8,427 nucleotides of DNA from Merdiplasma sp905207905 (GTDB lineage Bacteria; Bacillota; Clostridia; Lachnospirales; Lachnospiraceae): positions 1 through 8,427 of the forward strand of contig CABRXX010000092.1 of assembly GCA_902475025.1 (NCBI GenBank), read 5' to 3'. Made by a program: the position numbers and the translations under genes. The notes below the pieces were generated by a model that saw only the letters and a program-made list of their open reading frames with translations, searched no databases and was not told the DNA's origin. Shown here one piece after another: positions 6,761-8,427 of this stretch (position 1 is the stretch's first letter; every line of letters begins with the position of its first letter).

Positions 6761-6820
6761 GGGCTGGGGAAAGAGATCCATTTTAATGGTATCACGATAT
6801 TCTTTCCCCAGCCCTAGTTT
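6761..6820. terminator. Perfect 14-bp stem with nested hairpin, probable (bidirectional) terminator
   Basis: GGGCTGGGGAAAGA (6761-6774) and TCTTTCCCCAGCCC (6801-6814) are exact reverse complements. The 26-base loop contains a second hairpin, CCATT/AATGG (6778-6782, 6785-6789). TAGTTTTT follows on the + strand. It isolates the ATPase gene from the regulator promoter immediately downstream. Confidence 0.65.
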
Positions 6821-6824
6821 TTAG

Positions 6825-6853
6825 TTGCCAATCGTTTTTCTTTCGTGTAAAAT
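6825..6853 (+). promoter_or_regulatory. Promoter of the CdaR-like regulator gene
   Basis: TTGCCA (6825-6830, five of six matches) and TAAAAT (6848-6853, five of six matches) are separated by exactly 17 bases. It lies just after the strong hairpin and 59 bases before the chosen ATG, the right place for an independent transcript. Confidence 0.65.
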
Positions 6854-6912
6854 AGTAGAGTTAAGAAACAGGTGACGATATTTTATTGTTTTTAAGAAGA
6901 GAAGGAGTAACT

Positions 6913-8001
6913 ATGATTTCCAATCAGATAATTAAAAACACCATTGAGGAGCTTAAAAGTATTACGAAGGTGGATTTTTCCGTCCTGGATACCGATGGAA
7001 ATCAGATTGCCAGTACCTGGGAAATGCAGGAGATCAGTTCTGATACTGTGAGGCAGTTTGCGTCGTCTTTGGCAGACAGCCAGGAAGTATATGGCTGCCA
7101 TTTTTTTAAAGTTCTGGATGATAAAATGCCGGAATTTATTTTGATTGCCAAGGGAGCAGGGGAAGACGTTCATATTATGGGAAAGGTGGCTGTATGCCAG
7201 CTTCAGGGATTGATCATTGCCTATAAAGAACGGTTTGACAAAAATAATTTTGTTCAGAATCTGCTTTTGGACAATCTGCTTTTGGTGGATATTTATAATC
7301 GGGCCAAGAAGCTTCATATCGAAGCGGAAGCCAGAAGGGTTGTCTACATTATTGAGACAAAGACAGAAAAAGACAATACAGCCATGGAGATCGTAAGGGG
7401 TTTGTTTGGCAATGAAAGTCAGGATTTTATTACCGCAGTAGATGAAAAGAGTATTATTCTGGTAAAGGAGCTGGATGATAAGGAAGGCTATGAACAGATT
7501 TTTGAAACTGCAAAAATGATTAAGGATATGGTGAATACAGAAGCCATGTCGGCAGTGAGAATCTCTTACGGAACCATTGTACAGGAGATCCAGCAGGTTT
7601 CCCGCTCCTATAAAGAAGCCAGGATGGCGCTGAATGTGGGAAAGATCTTCTATACAGAAAAGACGATCCATGCTTACAATACTCTGGGTATCGGCCGTCT
7701 GATTTATCAGCTTCCTATGAATCTTTGTGAAATGTTTATGCATGAGGTATTTACGGAACAGATGCCGGATGCTTTTGATGAGGAGACGCTCACCACGATC
7801 AACAAATTTTTTGAAAATAACCTGAATGTATCCGAGACTGCCAGACAGCTTTTTGTACACCGGAATACCCTGGTCTATCGGCTGGAAAAGCTGCAGAAGA
7901 GCACCGGACTGGATATTCGGGTCTTTGATGACGCTCTGACTTTCAAGATTGCTCTTATGGTAGTAAATTATATGAAATATATGCAGAAGGAAGACCGCTG
8001 A
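6913..8001 (+). CDS. CdaR/PucR-family transcriptional regulator
   Basis: A 362-residue regulator. ATG 6913 is chosen over an in-frame TTG at 6886 because AAGGAG (6902-6907) lies 5 bases before it. The layout is that of the CdaR group: an N-terminal ~130-residue region resembling a diacid-recognition or PAS-like sensor (VDFSVLDTDGNQIAS), a central GGDEF-like domain that does not carry a GGDEF motif, and a C-terminal HTH_30 helix-turn-helix at about residues 304-330 (NVSETARQLFVHRNTLVYRLEKL), with the terminal helices ending near 355. In the family this HTH binds DNA and the N-terminus senses a small molecule such as sugar diacids; the ligand here is unknown. It sits after a sugar-ABC ATPase, suggesting carbohydrate-related control, but no target can be proven. 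The AT-rich spacer after it holds palindromes that could be operators. Confidence 0.88.
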   Translation: MISNQIIKNTIEELKSITKVDFSVLDTDGNQIASTWEMQEISSDTVRQFASSLADSQEVYGCHFFKVLDDKMPEFILIAKGAGEDVHIMGKVAVCQLQGLIIAYKERFDKNNFVQNLLLDNLLLVDIYNRAKKLHIEAEARRVVYIIETKTEKDNTAMEIVRGLFGNESQDFITAVDEKSIILVKELDDKEGYEQIFETAKMIKDMVNTEAMSAVRISYGTIVQEIQQVSRSYKEARMALNVGKIFYTEKTIHAYNTLGIGRLIYQLPMNLCEMFMHEVFTEQMPDAFDEETLTTINKFFENNLNVSETARQLFVHRNTLVYRLEKLQKSTGLDIRVFDDALTFKIALMVVNYMKYMQKEDR

Positions 8002-8022
8002 TGAGATATTTATAAAGCGAAG

Positions 8023-8099
8023 ATATCTAGATATACAGTGATTTCATCAGTGATTTTGCGTAGGAACACATTTTAGTCATAAATAAATTATAAAATGTG
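8023..8099. repeat. Palindrome, direct repeat and inverted repeat after the regulator gene
   Basis: ATATCTAGATAT (8023-8034) is a perfect 12-bp palindrome. CAGTGATTT occurs twice (8036-8044 and 8048-8056). CACATTTTA (8067-8075) and TAAAATGTG (8091-8099) form a perfect 9-bp inverted repeat with a 15-base loop. The last may act as a weak terminator for the regulator gene or as an operator for the riboswitch promoter that follows. Confidence 0.45.
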
Positions 8100-8108
8100 G
8101 AAAAACTC

Positions 8109-8136
8109 TTGATTTTTTTAAAATAGTGTGTACAAT
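8109..8136 (+). promoter_or_regulatory. Promoter of the SAM-riboswitch transcript
   Basis: TTGATT (8109-8114, four of six matches) and TACAAT (8131-8136, five of six matches) are 16 bases apart. The expected start near 8143 lies just before the first strand of riboswitch helix P1 (8149), the usual arrangement. Confidence 0.6.
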
Positions 8137-8148
8137 ACAATACTGTAA

Positions 8149-8250
8149 CCTTTTATTCAGAGTGGCGGAGGTACAAAGGACCTGTGAAACCACGGCAACC
8201 CCGGTAACGGAAGGTGCCAACCTGAGCGAGTGATCTCGAACAATAAGGGG
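8149..8250 (+). promoter_or_regulatory. SAM-I (S-box) riboswitch aptamer
   Basis: The S-adenosylmethionine-binding aptamer represses methionine/SAM genes when SAM is abundant. Helix P1 pairs 8149-8157 with 8242-8250 (nine pairs, two G-U). The conserved core is present in order: AGAG and GGCGGAGG (8164-8171), GAAACC (8186-8191), GGCAACC (8194-8200), and AAGGTGCCAA (8211-8220). P3 is capped by CCG-GTAA-CGG (8201-8210), a GNRA-type loop. P4 is CGAG-TGAT-CTCG (8227-8238). The regulated gene starts beyond the window, so its identity is unknown; methionine or SAM metabolism or transport is expected from the riboswitch class. Confidence 0.93.
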
Positions 8251-8270
8251 GATTTGATGACTGATGAATT

Positions 8271-8299
8271 GAGTCCGCTTATTGCGGGCTCTTTTTTTT
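8271..8299 (+). terminator. Riboswitch expression-platform terminator
   Basis: GAGTCCGC (8271-8278) pairs with GCGGGCTC (8284-8291) with one G-U pair and a TTATT loop, followed by eight T (8292-8299). The alternative antiterminator pairs CAATAAGGGG (8241-8250), which includes the 3' strand of P1, with CCGCTTATTG (8275-8284), nine of ten positions. SAM binding would lock P1, free the terminator and stop transcription. Confidence 0.92.
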
Positions 8300-8427
8300 C
8301 ATAGGAAATTCTTTCCTATGAAAAAATGCTCCGCAGGATCGCACAGCGGCGGACAGGAAAGATGTCGCTGAAGCAACCCGCCGCAGGCGGAGAAGTCTGC
8401 GGGCAGACTTCTTTTTACATAGGAAAT
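8300..8427. repeat. Palindromic intergenic repeat element, MITE- or REP-like (3' end at window edge)
   Basis: It opens with a perfect palindrome, CATAGGAAA-TTC-TTTCCTATG (8300-8320). A further CATAGGAAAT occurs at 8418-8427, so the 115 bases from 8312 to 8426 are bounded by exact 9-bp inverted repeats. Inside are nested pairs CTCCGC/GCGGAG (8329-8334, 8387-8392) and GCGGCGG/CCGCCGC (8346-8352, 8378-8384). No reading frame of note is present. The class is inferred from architecture; other genomic copies cannot be seen from this window. Confidence 0.6.
8392..8416 (+). terminator. Terminator-like hairpin inside the repeat element
   Basis: GAAGTCTGC (8392-8400) and GCAGACTTC (8403-8411) are exact reverse complements separated by GG and followed by TTTTT (8412-8416). 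This is the shape of an intrinsic terminator, placed downstream of the riboswitch terminator and upstream of the unseen target gene. Confidence 0.65.

Noticed and set aside
6886..6912. TTG start for the regulator gene
   Set aside because: The AAGGAG at 6902-6907 lies inside that extension and is correctly spaced for ATG 6913.
6892..7860. Long minus-strand open frame (322 codons) opposite the regulator gene
   Set aside because: It is antisense to a well-supported CDS, has no ribosome site and no recognisable domain.

Overview
The window reads as a chromosomal segment of a Gram-positive gut-type Clostridia, most likely Lachnospiraceae (Blautia/Ruminococcus-like). This is inferred from the moderate GC, strong AGGAGG-type ribosome sites, a MurT/GatD pair, a sporulation-type DacF carboxypeptidase, an orphan MsmX/UgpC-type ATPase beside a CdaR/PucR-family regulator, and a Gram-positive style SAM-I riboswitch with a transcription terminator. 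No plasmid, phage or CRISPR module is visible.

Left third (1-3141, + strand): a tightly packed peptidoglycan operon. It holds the C-terminal half of murT (cut by the window edge), gatD 3 bases later, and a membrane-anchored D-Ala-D-Ala carboxypeptidase 14 bases after that. MurT/GatD amidates the D-Glu of the lipid II stem peptide and the carboxypeptidase removes the terminal D-Ala, so all three genes act on the same stem peptide. The carboxypeptidase has an unusual ending: a full transmembrane helix and a charged coiled-coil tail of about 80 residues predicted to lie in the cytoplasm.

Middle (3142-5098): a 191-base gap, then a small tyrosine-recombinase-fold protein (+). It has no N-terminal core-binding domain, and two canonical catalytic positions (Arg I and His I) are both Gln. 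It faces a convergent DEDDh 3'-5' exonuclease (-) that carries a C-terminal Cys-rich domain. A perfect 11-bp inverted repeat lies between the two stop codons.

Right half (5099-8427, + strand): a 330-base divergent promoter region, then the sugar-ABC ATPase with no permease or binding protein beside it. A 371-base interval packed with hairpins follows, then a CdaR-like regulator with its own good promoter. Last comes a SAM-I riboswitch whose terminator and antiterminator can both be drawn from the sequence. The riboswitch's target gene lies beyond the window. Between the riboswitch terminator and that gene sits a palindromic, repeat-bounded element with its own terminator-like hairpin.

Most of the window is ordinary housekeeping sequence. 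The items most worth a second look are the catalytically degenerate recombinase, the carboxypeptidase tail, the hairpin-rich interval after the ATPase gene, and the repeat element placed downstream of the riboswitch.
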